Both the position numbers and the translations under genes were made by a program. Under the pieces are notes generated by a model. That model searched no databases. It saw only the letters and a program-made list of their open reading frames with translations, and was not told the DNA's origin. A stretch of DNA of 64,000 nucleotides, from assembly GCA_019116345.1 (NCBI GenBank), contig DXBV01000118.1, positions 1 through 64,000 on the forward strand, given 5' to 3'. Shown here piece by piece: positions 24,811 to 33,488 of the stretch (position 1 is its first letter; each line of letters opens with the position of its first letter). The stretch comes from Candidatus Allofournierella merdipullorum. Lineage in GTDB: Bacteria; Bacillota; Clostridia; Oscillospirales; Ruminococcaceae.

Positions 24811-25713
24811 TTATACGCCCGCGTTCTTCAGCACGCCGTCCACGAACTCCTTGGCGCGGGGGATGCCACCCTCGTCCAGGTGCTCGATGATCAGCGGCAT
24901 GTTGGGATGATGCTTGGCCAGCAGCCGCACATACAGGTCGTAGTTCAGGGAGCCCAGACCCGCGGCGGGCAGCTCCACGTCGCCGGAGCCACGGAAGGAA
25001 TGGGACTCGTCGGCGTCGATGTCGGCGTGCTTCTCGGACACGTCCTCCGCCAGTTTGCAGTCCTTGGCGTGGGCGATGCGCATATAGGGGGCCAGCCGGT
25101 CGAAGATCTTTTCCAGCTCGGCGTCCATATTGCCGATGTTGGCGCCGGTGAAGTAGTTGGTGGGGTCGCAGATCAGCGCCAGGTTGGGGCTGTTCACGTC
25201 GGCCATCAGGCGCTCCACCTGCTCCACGCTGCCGATCACGTTGTTGATGTAGTTCTCCACGATGAAGGTCACGCCGTTTTCCTCAGCGCAGGCCACCAGC
25301 TCTTTGATGATGGCCAGGGCCTCCTGGTAGGCCTCCTCAGAAGCGTTCTTGTCGTCCCACACCCAGTCGCTCTCGGGATTGTAGGTGCCGGTCTCGCTGG
25401 CCACATAGCCGCAGCCCAGCTTGCGGGCAAAGCGGATCATGTCCTTGAAATAGGCGATGTTGGCAGCCCGCTTTTCCGGGTCGGGATGAACGAAGTTGGT
25501 ATAGGCAGACAGAGCCACAACAGGCAGGTTGGCGTCGCGGAACTTGTTGCGGATCTCCTCCGCCTTTTCGTCGGTCAGCTCGCCCTTGGTGGCGTCGCAG
25601 TCCTTAAAGGAGACGTCCAGCTGCACGCAGGAGAAGCCCTGCTCTTTGATGCGGCGGATGGTCTCGTCGATGGTGCAGGGATAATAGCCGGTGAAAATAC
25701 CAACAGGGATCAT
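24811..25713 (-). CDS. Sugar phosphate isomerase/epimerase, TIM barrel
   Basis: 300 residues of the xylose-isomerase-like superfamily (PF01261), with VTFIVENYINNV, LALICDPTNYF, MRIAHAKDCK and PLIIEHLDEGG contributing the expected metal ligands (Glu, Asp, His, Glu). The reaction is unknown. It is coupled to a Gfo/Idh gene 15 bases upstream. Confidence 0.85.
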   Translation of the reverse strand: MIPVGIFTGYYPCTIDETIRRIKEQGFSCVQLDVSFKDCDATKGELTDEKAEEIRNKFRDANLPVVALSAYTNFVHPDPEKRAANIAYFKDMIRFARKLGCGYVASETGTYNPESDWVWDDKNASEEAYQEALAIIKELVACAEENGVTFIVENYINNVIGSVEQVERLMADVNSPNLALICDPTNYFTGANIGNMDAELEKIFDRLAPYMRIAHAKDCKLAEDVSEKHADIDADESHSFRGSGDVELPAAGLGSLNYDLYVRLLAKHHPNMPLIIEHLDEGGIPRAKEFVDGVLKNAGV

Positions 25714-25728
25714 GTCAGTTTCCTCCTT

Positions 25729-26841
25729 TTACGCGTTCAGCACTTCGTCCAGGGTGACGGTGCGCTTTTCGGCAATGGACTTGTAGCAGGTCTCCACGCA
25801 GGCGATGGTGTTCAGGTTGTCGCGCACGGAGATCTCCGGCTCAGCACCGGCCTCGATGGCGCACAGCAGGCTGGACATGGTGCCGCGGAAGGCGTCGGGG
25901 AACCAGACGGTGTCCCAGGTGGGGCGCAGCCACTCGCCGGGGAACTCCTTGCAGGCCATCTCAAAGGTGCTGGGGCAGTGCTCGGGGTACTTGGGCCAGC
26001 CCACAGTGCCCTGGGCGAAGCCGTCGGTGCCCTCCACACGCCACTTGATGTAGGTATCCTTGGCGCAGGGGTCGTTGGGCCAGGCCCACACGTCGTCCAG
26101 GCTGGTGGCCATCAGGCCGTTCTTGTAATGATAGGTGTACTGGGTGATGCCGTCGGTGTGCTCGAACTGGGTGCGCGGGTCGGTGCGGCACACGCAGGTG
26201 ATGCTCTCGGGATCGCCGAACAGGTAGCGGAAGATGTCCACATGGTGGATGCCCATGCCGAAGATCTCCAGCTTGTCGTACTCCTGCAGGAAGGTCTGCC
26301 AGTGAGGAATGGCGCGCATCTCGATGGTGGCGATGACCGCGTCGCCCAGCAGGCCCTTGTCCAGAACGTACTTCAGCGCGCGCATGGACTGGTCGTAACG
26401 CATGTTGGAGTTCACAGCCACGGTCACGCCGGCCTCGCGGCACAGGCGCTCGGTCTCGCGGGCATCCTCCAGGGACATGGCCAGAGGCTTCTGGCACAGG
26501 ATGCCCTTGATGTTGGGATGCTTGACCGCCTCGCGCACCACGTCCAGCTGCTTATCGGGCGGGATGGCGATGTCCACGATCTCCACCTCGGGGTCCGCCA
26601 GCAGTTCCATCCAGCTGTCGTACACCTTGGGGATATCATACTGCTTGGCTACCGCCTCGCTCTCCTCGCGGGAGAGGGAGGTGATGGCATAGGGAGAGAA
26701 GCCCATGTCGCGATAGGCCGCCAGCTGGCAGTCACGCATAATAAAGCCGGCTCCCACGCAGCCGATCCTCCAATCCTTGCGCTTGGGCACGGGAGGCAGG
26801 GTTGCCGCTACGATCTCTTTGAGCAAAGTCTCTTTATCCAT
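25729..26841 (-). CDS. Gfo/Idh/MocA family oxidoreductase
   Basis: 370 residues, first gene of the five-gene operon ending with deoR. IGCVGAGFIMRDCQLAAY is the dinucleotide-binding motif and GILCQKPLAMS a Gln variant of the usual CEKP active-site motif. MGIHHVDIFRYLFG provides the catalytic His region. AAGGAG precedes the ATG. Confidence 0.88.
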   Translation of the reverse strand: MDKETLLKEIVAATLPPVPKRKDWRIGCVGAGFIMRDCQLAAYRDMGFSPYAITSLSREESEAVAKQYDIPKVYDSWMELLADPEVEIVDIAIPPDKQLDVVREAVKHPNIKGILCQKPLAMSLEDARETERLCREAGVTVAVNSNMRYDQSMRALKYVLDKGLLGDAVIATIEMRAIPHWQTFLQEYDKLEIFGMGIHHVDIFRYLFGDPESITCVCRTDPRTQFEHTDGITQYTYHYKNGLMATSLDDVWAWPNDPCAKDTYIKWRVEGTDGFAQGTVGWPKYPEHCPSTFEMACKEFPGEWLRPTWDTVWFPDAFRGTMSSLLCAIEAGAEPEISVRDNLNTIACVETCYKSIAEKRTVTLDEVLNA

Positions 26842-26897
26842 CGTGTGCGATCTCCTTTTTTGAAAAGATTTTATACTTTAAAAATACTCCAAATTTT

Positions 26898-26929
26898 TTC
26901 AAAAATCAACATTTTCGAAAATTTTTGAG
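26898..26929. promoter_or_regulatory. Shared operator element, copy 2
   Basis: TTCAAAAATCA, 10 bases, AAATTTTTGAG. Aligned with copy 1 over 33 bases it is identical at 24 positions, with the same half-site and the same spacer length. It overlaps the probable -35 region of the Gfo/Idh operon. Confidence 0.6.
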
Positions 26930-26968
26930 CATTATCAGTGAAACGCACAACATTTTTTGCTCTTTTGC

Positions 26969-27016
26969 ACAAAAAAGGCCGGGACCGCGCGATGCTGCCG
27001 CATAGGGGGTCCCGGC
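26969..27016 (-). terminator. Terminator of the ABC importer operon
   Basis: On the minus strand, GCCGGGACC and GGTCCCGGC enclose an 18-21 base loop region and are followed by CTTTTTTG. Confidence 0.75.
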
Positions 27017-27027
27017 GCTTTGATGCC

Positions 27028-28005
27028 TTACTGGCGCACCGGTTTGGCCCGGTTGTAGGCCGTCAGAAGGATGATGAGCACAACGCCCATGATGAGGTTC
27101 TTCATGCTGTCGGAAACCTGGAGCACCGCCAGGCCGTTGGACAGGATGATGAGCAGCAGGGCGCCGGCAGCGGTGCCCACATAGCTGCCCTTGCCGCCGC
27201 TGAGCAGGGTGCCGCCGATGACAACGGCCACGATGGAGTCCATGGTCATGCTGTCATAGGTGCCGCACTTGATGAAGCCGGAGTTGCCCGCGCCGATGAA
27301 ACCGGCCAGGCCGCCCAGCATGCCCGCGATGGTGTAGTTGAGCATCTTGACCTTGGTGGTCTTGATGCCGGTGAGGAACGCCGCCCGGTTGTTGTTGCCG
27401 GTGAGGGTGAGCTGCTGGCCGTACCGCGTGCGGGACAGCAGGAAGAACACCACCACCAGGAAGGCCACCGCGAAGAAGACGATGGTGGGGAAGAAACCGA
27501 ACAGGCGGGTGGTGATGAGTTTGCGGAACCAGTCGGGCACGCTGGTGTACTCAGGGGTGCCGCCGGTGAACACGTACTGCAAACGGGTGACGATGTTGGA
27601 GATGTACAGGGTGACGACCATGGGAGGCAGGCCGGCGCGAACGGCGCCGATGCCGTTGCACAGGCCGATGACCGCGCCCACCACAAGGCAGGCGGCCATG
27701 GCGGCGAACATCAGGCCGATGCTGTCCTTGCCCTGCATCACAGCCACGGTGATGAGGGCGGTCATGGACATGGTGGCGCCCACGGACATATCGATGCCGT
27801 CGCTGATGATGACCAGGGTCTGGCCGGCGGCGGCGATGAGCAGCATGGAGGTCAGGGACAGGATGCTGCCGAAGGCCACGGGGTTCAGGCTCTTGGGGTT
27901 GAGGATGATGGTGGCCAGGAACAGGACGGCGCTGATGATCAGCGCCATGCCGATCTGGTTGTTTTTGGTGAAGGTCTTGATTTTGGAGGCAGTGTTACTT
28001 TTCAT
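27028..28005 (-). CDS. Sugar ABC transporter permease, RbsC type
   Basis: 325 residues with about 8-10 hydrophobic segments. Family landmarks are QTLVIISDGIDMSVGATMSM, GLCNGIGAVRAGLPPMVVTL, TGNNNRAAFLTGI and SIVAVVIGGTLLSGGKGSYVGT. It overlaps the upstream permease gene by 11 bases. It forms the membrane channel as a heterodimer with the other permease. Confidence 0.92.
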   Translation of the reverse strand: MKSNTASKIKTFTKNNQIGMALIISAVLFLATIILNPKSLNPVAFGSILSLTSMLLIAAAGQTLVIISDGIDMSVGATMSMTALITVAVMQGKDSIGLMFAAMAACLVVGAVIGLCNGIGAVRAGLPPMVVTLYISNIVTRLQYVFTGGTPEYTSVPDWFRKLITTRLFGFFPTIVFFAVAFLVVVFFLLSRTRYGQQLTLTGNNNRAAFLTGIKTTKVKMLNYTIAGMLGGLAGFIGAGNSGFIKCGTYDSMTMDSIVAVVIGGTLLSGGKGSYVGTAAGALLLIILSNGLAVLQVSDSMKNLIMGVVLIILLTAYNRAKPVRQ

Positions 28006-29041
28006 CGCTCATTCCTCCTTTGATCTGCTTCTTGATGCCCTTGAGCAGGGTCTCACGCTGAGCCTTGACCGCGAAGATGGTGCAGATCAGACCGATGAGG
28101 ATGATGCTGTCGGACACGAGGTTGTGCCAATAGGTGTTGTACTGGCCGGGGATCATGGAGAAGATCTTGGGAACGGAGGTCTGGACCAGCAGCTGGAAGC
28201 CGACGCCGAACAGAGCGCAGGCCATGGTGCCCCAGCCGCCCGCCAGAGAGATGCCGCCCAGGATGCAGGCGCTGATGGTCTGCAGGCCGTAGGCCTCGCC
28301 GGTGATGGGGTTGCCGGTGGAGTAGGCCGCGGTGTAGCACAGGCCGGCGATGCCGGTGAGCAGGCCCGCGATGGCGTATACCTTCACCTTGGTGGCGGCA
28401 CTGTTGATACCGGTGGCGAAGGCGTTGCGCTCGTTGCCGCCGATGGCGTACACATGGTGCAGCAGCGGCGTGCGCTTGAGGTACATCCAGCCCAGATAGC
28501 ACAGGAAGATGATGATGACACTGGTGGGAACAACGCCGCCCCACAGATGGTCGTAGAAGCGGTTGATCTCGGTGGGAACGCTGCCGCCCGGAGCGGGACG
28601 GATCAGCAGGTTGATGCCCTTGACGATGTAGATCATGGCGTAGCCGGCCAGCAGGGGCGGGATACGCAGGTAGGAGACCACCAGGCCGTTGATGGTGGCG
28701 AGCACCACGCTGGCGCAAACGGTGAGCACCCACGCCAGAGCCACAGGCATGCCGGTCCACTCAGGCAGCATGACCGCCAGCACGTTGGCAAAGCTCAGCT
28801 GAATACCGATGGAGATGTCGATGATGCCCATCAGCATCAGCAGGGCCTGGGCCATGGTGATGAGGATCAGGGGCGTGTAGTTCTTGAACAGGGCCGCGAA
28901 GTTGTTGTAGGTCTTCACGGTGAAGAAGGTGCCGGGGTCCTGGATGTACTGCACCAGGAAGTAGACCACCAGCGCCGCGACCATCAGGACCAGACCCGAA
29001 TAAGAGGGAGAGGTCTTGAGCTTATTGAATCTCTCTTTCAT
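27995..29041 (-). CDS. Sugar ABC transporter permease, RbsC type
   Basis: 348 residues, about 8-10 hydrophobic segments. Landmarks are QALLMLMGIIDISIGIQLSF, NGLVVSYLRIPPLLAGYAMI, IGGNERNAFATGI and ILGGISLAGGWGTM. The gene begins 5 bases after the ATPase stop. Two different permeases suggest a heterodimeric channel, as in several clostridial ribose/galactoside-type importers. Confidence 0.92.
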   Translation of the reverse strand: MKERFNKLKTSPSYSGLVLMVAALVVYFLVQYIQDPGTFFTVKTYNNFAALFKNYTPLILITMAQALLMLMGIIDISIGIQLSFANVLAVMLPEWTGMPVALAWVLTVCASVVLATINGLVVSYLRIPPLLAGYAMIYIVKGINLLIRPAPGGSVPTEINRFYDHLWGGVVPTSVIIIFLCYLGWMYLKRTPLLHHVYAIGGNERNAFATGINSAATKVKVYAIAGLLTGIAGLCYTAAYSTGNPITGEAYGLQTISACILGGISLAGGWGTMACALFGVGFQLLVQTSVPKIFSMIPGQYNTYWHNLVSDSIILIGLICTIFAVKAQRETLLKGIKKQIKGGMSDEK

Positions 29042-29046
29042 CTTCG

Positions 29047-30564
29047 TCAGGCCTCCCCTTTTGCGGTGTTTTCGCTCAGGCCCAGCATCGCCGCCACCAG
29101 TTTCTCTTCGGTGCGGTCGGCGCCGACCAGCTGAGCGCTGATCTTGCCTTCATAGAAGACATAGATGCGGTCGGAGATCTCCAGCAGCTCTTCGTTGTCG
29201 CTGGAGACATAGATCACGCTCATGCCGTCTTCCAGGCACTTTTTCAGGATCTCGTGGATCTCGTGACGGGAGTGGATGTCCACGCCCTTGGTGGGGTCGT
29301 CCAGCAGGAGCAGCGCGGGCGACAGGGCGATCCAGCGGCCCACCACCAGCTTCTGCTGGTTGCCGCCGGACAGCGAACTGGCCGGATGAGCTTTGCTGCC
29401 GGCCACGATGCCGTAGTCGTCCATGGCCTTCTGAGCGAAGTCGTTCACGGTCTTGGGCATCAGCGGGGCGAACAGCTTGCCCTTGGCAGCGCTGCCGGCG
29501 AAGATGTTTTCCGCCACGCTGCGGATGGGGAAGATGGACTCACGGGCGCGGTCGCCGCTGATGAAGCCCATGTCATCGGCGATGGCGTCGGCGGGGCTGT
29601 GGTAGTGGACCTCGCGGCCCTTGTAGACGATGGTGCCGCTGGAGGGTTTCTGGTCCGCCAGCAGGGCGCGGATGAAGTCCGCCTGGCCCTGGCCGTCCAG
29701 ACCGCCGATGCCCACAACTTCGCCGCGGTAAGCGCGGAAGTCCACACTGTCCAGCTTGGGAGGCAGCGACAGACCCTTGACGTCCAGCAGGAGGTCTTCT
29801 TCCTTGTTGGTGTGCTCCAGGTGCTGGCCGGCGCCGGCGGAGTGGTCCGGCTTTTTGCCGGTCATATGGAACACGATCTCGTCCAGATCCATGTCCTTGA
29901 TATTGCCGCTGGCAACCGTCTCGCCGCCCTTGAGGATGGTGCAGCGGTCGCACACGCGGAAGATCTCGCTCATACGGTGGGTCACGATGATGATGGCCAC
30001 GCCCTGGGCTTTCAGCTCCTGCAGGACCTCAAACACCGTGTCCACTTCGTCGGAGTGGAGGGACGCCGTCGCCTCGTCCAGGATCAGGATCTTCGGCTTG
30101 AGGGCCAGGGCCTTGGCGATCTCCACCATGCTCTGGGTGCTGGGCATCAAAAACTGCACCAGCGCGTCGGGCTCCACGTCGATCTTGAGTTTTTTCAGGT
30201 AGAACTCCGCCGTTTCCAGCGCCTTTTTGCGGTCCACCATGCCAACTTTGCCGCTGGGCTCCGCGCCCAGGGCGATGTTGTCCACCACGCTCATCTGAGG
30301 CACAAGCGACAGGTCCTGGTAGGCCACTGCAACACCGTTGCGGCGCGCGTCGGCGCCGGAGCGGATCTGCACGGTCTTACCGTCGATCTTGATGGTGCCC
30401 GCCGTGGGGTTCACAAGGCCGCTGAGGACTTTGACCATGGTGGATTTGCCGCTGCCGTTGGAACCGAGCAGCGCCATGATCTCGCCCGCTTTGACTTCCA
30501 GCGACGCATTGTTCAGCGCTTTGACGGCGTCGAAATTCTTACTGATCCCGGTCATCTCCAGCAA
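29047..30564 (-). CDS. Sugar ABC transporter ATP-binding protein, two NBDs
   Basis: 505 residues from the TTG at 30564 after GGAGGG; the ORF track adds 32 residues without a ribosome site. The first domain has Walker A LGSNGSGKST and Walker B ILILDEAT but a degenerate signature. The second has an altered Walker A GGLDGQGQADF, signature LSGGNQQK and Walker B LLLLDDPTKGVDIHSR. This asymmetric pair is the RbsA/MglA/XylG design. Confidence 0.92.
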   Translation of the reverse strand: MLEMTGISKNFDAVKALNNASLEVKAGEIMALLGSNGSGKSTMVKVLSGLVNPTAGTIKIDGKTVQIRSGADARRNGVAVAYQDLSLVPQMSVVDNIALGAEPSGKVGMVDRKKALETAEFYLKKLKIDVEPDALVQFLMPSTQSMVEIAKALALKPKILILDEATASLHSDEVDTVFEVLQELKAQGVAIIIVTHRMSEIFRVCDRCTILKGGETVASGNIKDMDLDEIVFHMTGKKPDHSAGAGQHLEHTNKEEDLLLDVKGLSLPPKLDSVDFRAYRGEVVGIGGLDGQGQADFIRALLADQKPSSGTIVYKGREVHYHSPADAIADDMGFISGDRARESIFPIRSVAENIFAGSAAKGKLFAPLMPKTVNDFAQKAMDDYGIVAGSKAHPASSLSGGNQQKLVVGRWIALSPALLLLDDPTKGVDIHSRHEIHEILKKCLEDGMSVIYVSSDNEELLEISDRIYVFYEGKISAQLVGADRTEEKLVAAMLGLSENTAKGEA

Positions 30565-30675
30565 GGAGTATCCCTCCAATTCTGCAAATTTGAGTGATGC
30601 CGCGGCGCAGCCGGCGGCAGGTCGTTTGAATGGATTTTTTAAGGAGAAGTCATGAAACATACATTAAGTACGGTT

Positions 30676-30707
30676 TTCGCCGGCGGACCTGGTGGTCCGC
30701 CGGCGAA
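30676..30707. other. Intercistronic hairpin after the binding-protein gene
   Basis: Perfect 14-bp stem TTCGCCGGCGGACC / GGTCCGCCGGCGAA with a 4-base loop and no T run, between the substrate-binding protein gene and the ATPase gene. Such hairpins often protect the upstream message so that the binding protein is made in excess. Confidence 0.7.
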
Positions 30708-30750
30708 CCCGTCGCTTTCGCGTTGCACTTGGCTGTGCAGCCGCGGCTTT

Positions 30751-31866
30751 TTACTTGAAGTAAGCGGCCTTGGCTTCCTCGACGGTCATGTAGGAGGACA
30801 CAGAGGTGGAATCGGGCAGATCAGCCACGGAATCCAGCATCTCCTGCATGTTGTCGTAGGTCATGATCCACTGGGGATCATAGTAGATGGCGTTCTCGCC
30901 GGTCATCTTGGCGGGATCCAGCTCGTTGCCCTGACGGATGTTCAGAGCGATGGCCAGAGCGGTAGCACCGATTCCCGGAGGGTTCTCAACAACGATGAAC
31001 GGGCAAACCAGCTCATCCTTGTTGATGTCGGCGATACGGCGGATCCAGGCGATCTCCTCGGAAGAGGTGATGCAGCCGGGGTAATCAGCGCCGGCTTCCT
31101 CGATGGCGTCCATGATGCCGTTGGCGGCCTCTTCGTTGATGATGCCGTCAAACTCCAGGCCGGAGGCCAGGATCTCGCTCATCAGCTGCTTGGACTCAAC
31201 GTCGCTCCAGTTGTGAGCCACGCTCTTGACGATCTCGACGCCAGCGGCCTCCAGATCGGTGGTCCAGCGAGCGTTGCGGATCTCGGTGGCAGAGTTGCCC
31301 TCGATGCCCTTGAACTGGATGACCTTGCCGCCCTCGCCCAGGGTCTCGATGACGAAATCAGAGGCGTTCTTGGCCCAGGCGTCCTGGTTCACGACAACGT
31401 TCAGGATCTTGTCGGAGTCGTAGACGCAGTCGGCGTTCACGTAGGTGATGCCGGCTTCAACAGCCTTGTCGATGACCGCATCCAGGCCGGAGGCCGCGAT
31501 GGGGTTCACGAGGATGATGTCGTAGCCTTCGTTGATGGTCTGCTCGATCTGCTGGGTCTCCAGAGCAGGGTCATTGTTGGCCACGAAGCTGTTGTACTCG
31601 CTGATCAGGCCATCGGCCTTGGCCAGCTCAACAGCCTCAGACATCTGGTCCTCATACACGGCACGATAGGCGTTGCCCTCGATGACCGCGTTGTGAGAGG
31701 CCACTTTGAAACCGCCGGTGGTTTCCCCGGCGGGCTCAGAGGCGGGAGTGGAAGTGCTGGTCCCGCCGCTGCTGGGAGTGGAAGTGGAAGTACCACCGCC
31801 GCCGCAAGCGACGAACAGGGTGCTCACCAAAGCCACAGCCAAAAGAACGCTGAGAACTTTTTTCAT
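30751..31866 (-). CDS. Sugar ABC transporter substrate-binding lipoprotein
   Basis: 371 residues. The signal peptide ends at the lipobox FVACGGG (Cys about 21), and a Ser/Thr/Gly/Pro linker follows. The periplasmic-binding-protein-like fold (Peripla_BP_4) shows QQIEQTINEGYDIILVNPIAASGLDAVIDKAVEAGITYVNAD and GIINEEAANGIMDAIEEAG. It captures the substrate at the cell surface. Family and context suggest a sugar or polyol; the exact ligand is unknown. Confidence 0.9.
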   Translation of the reverse strand: MKKVLSVLLAVALVSTLFVACGGGGTSTSTPSSGGTSTSTPASEPAGETTGGFKVASHNAVIEGNAYRAVYEDQMSEAVELAKADGLISEYNSFVANNDPALETQQIEQTINEGYDIILVNPIAASGLDAVIDKAVEAGITYVNADCVYDSDKILNVVVNQDAWAKNASDFVIETLGEGGKVIQFKGIEGNSATEIRNARWTTDLEAAGVEIVKSVAHNWSDVESKQLMSEILASGLEFDGIINEEAANGIMDAIEEAGADYPGCITSSEEIAWIRRIADINKDELVCPFIVVENPPGIGATALAIALNIRQGNELDPAKMTGENAIYYDPQWIMTYDNMQEMLDSVADLPDSTSVSSYMTVEEAKAAYFK

Positions 31867-31975
31867 GGGTTTTCCTCCTTAAAAAATTTATAATCCAAGG
31901 AGCGACCTCCGCTCCCCAAATTATCACGCTGATCTGCGGCCACGCGACCGCATTTCCCCTCTCTAACGCATTTTC

Positions 31976-32004
31976 ATTTTAGCACATTTTCTTGCATTTC
32001 TCAA
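31976..32004 (-). promoter_or_regulatory. Promoter of the ABC importer operon
   Basis: On the minus strand, TTGAGA, a 17-base spacer and TAAAAT. An inverted repeat CATAAA-N8-TTTATG (32005-32024) abuts the -35 box. The shared TTCAAAAAT operator was not found here. Confidence 0.65.
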
Positions 32005-32054
32005 CATAAAATATCAGATTTATGCAAAAAAACAGTTTCGACTCGTTATTTTTG

Positions 32055-33488
32055 TCACCATTCCACAGAAAAACTTTCTCCGCTGGAATAGGCGGCACAG
32101 GCGTTCAGCAACACATCCAGATAATTCTGCCGCATGGACGCCTCGCAAACACCGTTCACTTCCACATACAGCCGCCGCTGGCCCGCATCGTAGAAGTTCA
32201 GCACATCGTCTGCTTTTTCCGCGTCGTGGTACTGATAGCGGATGGTGAGCAGCGGCTCATCGGGCAGCACCGGTTCTTCCGCCAACAGCGCGCCGTCGGA
32301 AGCGGCCGAGGTGGTCAGATTGAACAGCGAAGAGAAGCCGGTGCTGTCCATGGGATTGCCCTGACCGTCGGTCACGGTCAATTCCTTGGCCGTGGCTCCC
32401 TCCAGTTTATATGTATATTCACTGTCGGGCGAAGAAATGGTCAGCTGTTCCACGTCGGTGATGAAAGGAGAGACGAACCAGCGCAGCACCACATCGTTGT
32501 AGGTGATGTGCAAGAAATCCTGGTCCAGGATGCGGTAAACGATGCCCTCATCGTTCACGGTGGCGATGTAGCCCTCTTCGTCCTGGCTCACCCGCAGGCA
32601 GTAGGGCGTCACAGGGGCGTCCTTGCCGTTTTTATAGTCGAAGTCGATCTGCAGCCAGGGCTCGTCGAACCCGTAGGCGGCCAATTCTTCCTCGGTGCAG
32701 TTGTAGGCCACGATGCCCTCGGAAATGAGGCCGAACAGCTGGTCGGCAATGGTGCTCAGCGCGGTGGCGCTGGCCTCATGCAGGCCGGGCTCCACCACCA
32801 GATGGGTCAGTGCGCCGTAGCTCAGGCCGGTGCGCTGCAGATCCGCCCGCTCGGGCAGGACGGCCTTCAGCACGATGGGCGTTTCCAGGCTGGTGCCGGA
32901 GAAGGTGATGTCCTGCAGCTCGCTGAGCACGGAGGTGGTCTCCTCCGGCGGGATGATGATGAAGTCGATGTAGTTCTCCACCGGCATGGTGAAACGGATG
33001 CTGCGGTTGTCCTTCATCAGAAGGATCTTGTCGCCGCCATCCTCCATGAAGTAACGGCCGGAGTCCACCGGCTCCTTCGCGCCGATGAGCAGTCGGCGGG
33101 AGGCGCCGTCGGTGTAGGTGATCTCCACCACCGCTTCGGGCTCGGCCAGACCGTAGTCCGCCAGGCGGGAGAGATCGTCGGTGACTTCGGTGAGGTACTG
33201 GATGCTGGACGCCTCGTCCAGCAGCATATCCAGATACTCACTGTTCACCTGCTCCGCCGGGATGTCGTGGAGGCGGTAGCCCTCCCCTTCCTTCTCGACG
33301 GTGTAGCCCCCGCTGAGGTTATCCACCGCGATGGACTGGATCTGGTCGGGGGTGCGGGTCTCCAGATAAAGAGTGCTGTCCTCAGGCTCCGCCGTTTCCT
33401 GCGGGGCGGTGAGCAACAGCCACACGCCCGCGCCCAGCGCCACGGTGGCCGCCAGCACGAAAACAAGCATCTTGAGTGGTTTGCTCAT
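32055..33488 (-). CDS. DUF4340 domain-containing protein
   Basis: 477 residues. It has one N-terminal membrane anchor (KMLVFVLAATVALGAGVWLLL), then two DUF4340-like segments, with LYLETRTPDQIQSIAVDN at the start of the first. The bulk lies outside the membrane. It is the last gene of a four-gene operon with an ABC-2 transporter and GldG; the stop/start overlap with gldG is TAATG. The function of this clostridial complex is not known. Confidence 0.85.
   Translation of the reverse strand: MSKPLKMLVFVLAATVALGAGVWLLLTAPQETAEPEDSTLYLETRTPDQIQSIAVDNLSGGYTVEKEGEGYRLHDIPAEQVNSEYLDMLLDEASSIQYLTEVTDDLSRLADYGLAEPEAVVEITYTDGASRRLLIGAKEPVDSGRYFMEDGGDKILLMKDNRSIRFTMPVENYIDFIIIPPEETTSVLSELQDITFSGTSLETPIVLKAVLPERADLQRTGLSYGALTHLVVEPGLHEASATALSTIADQLFGLISEGIVAYNCTEEELAAYGFDEPWLQIDFDYKNGKDAPVTPYCLRVSQDEEGYIATVNDEGIVYRILDQDFLHITYNDVVLRWFVSPFITDVEQLTISSPDSEYTYKLEGATAKELTVTDGQGNPMDSTGFSSLFNLTTSAASDGALLAEEPVLPDEPLLTIRYQYHDAEKADDVLNFYDAGQRRLYVEVNGVCEASMRQNYLDVLLNACAAYSSGESFSVEW

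Larger units (their letters stand above)
26842..27027. other. Intergenic region with operator and terminator
   Basis: 186 bases, AT-rich on the left. It holds the leader and a likely promoter of the Gfo/Idh operon (minus strand TTGATT, 17 bases, TATTTT), the second copy of the shared operator, and the terminator of the ABC importer operon. Confidence 0.55.
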
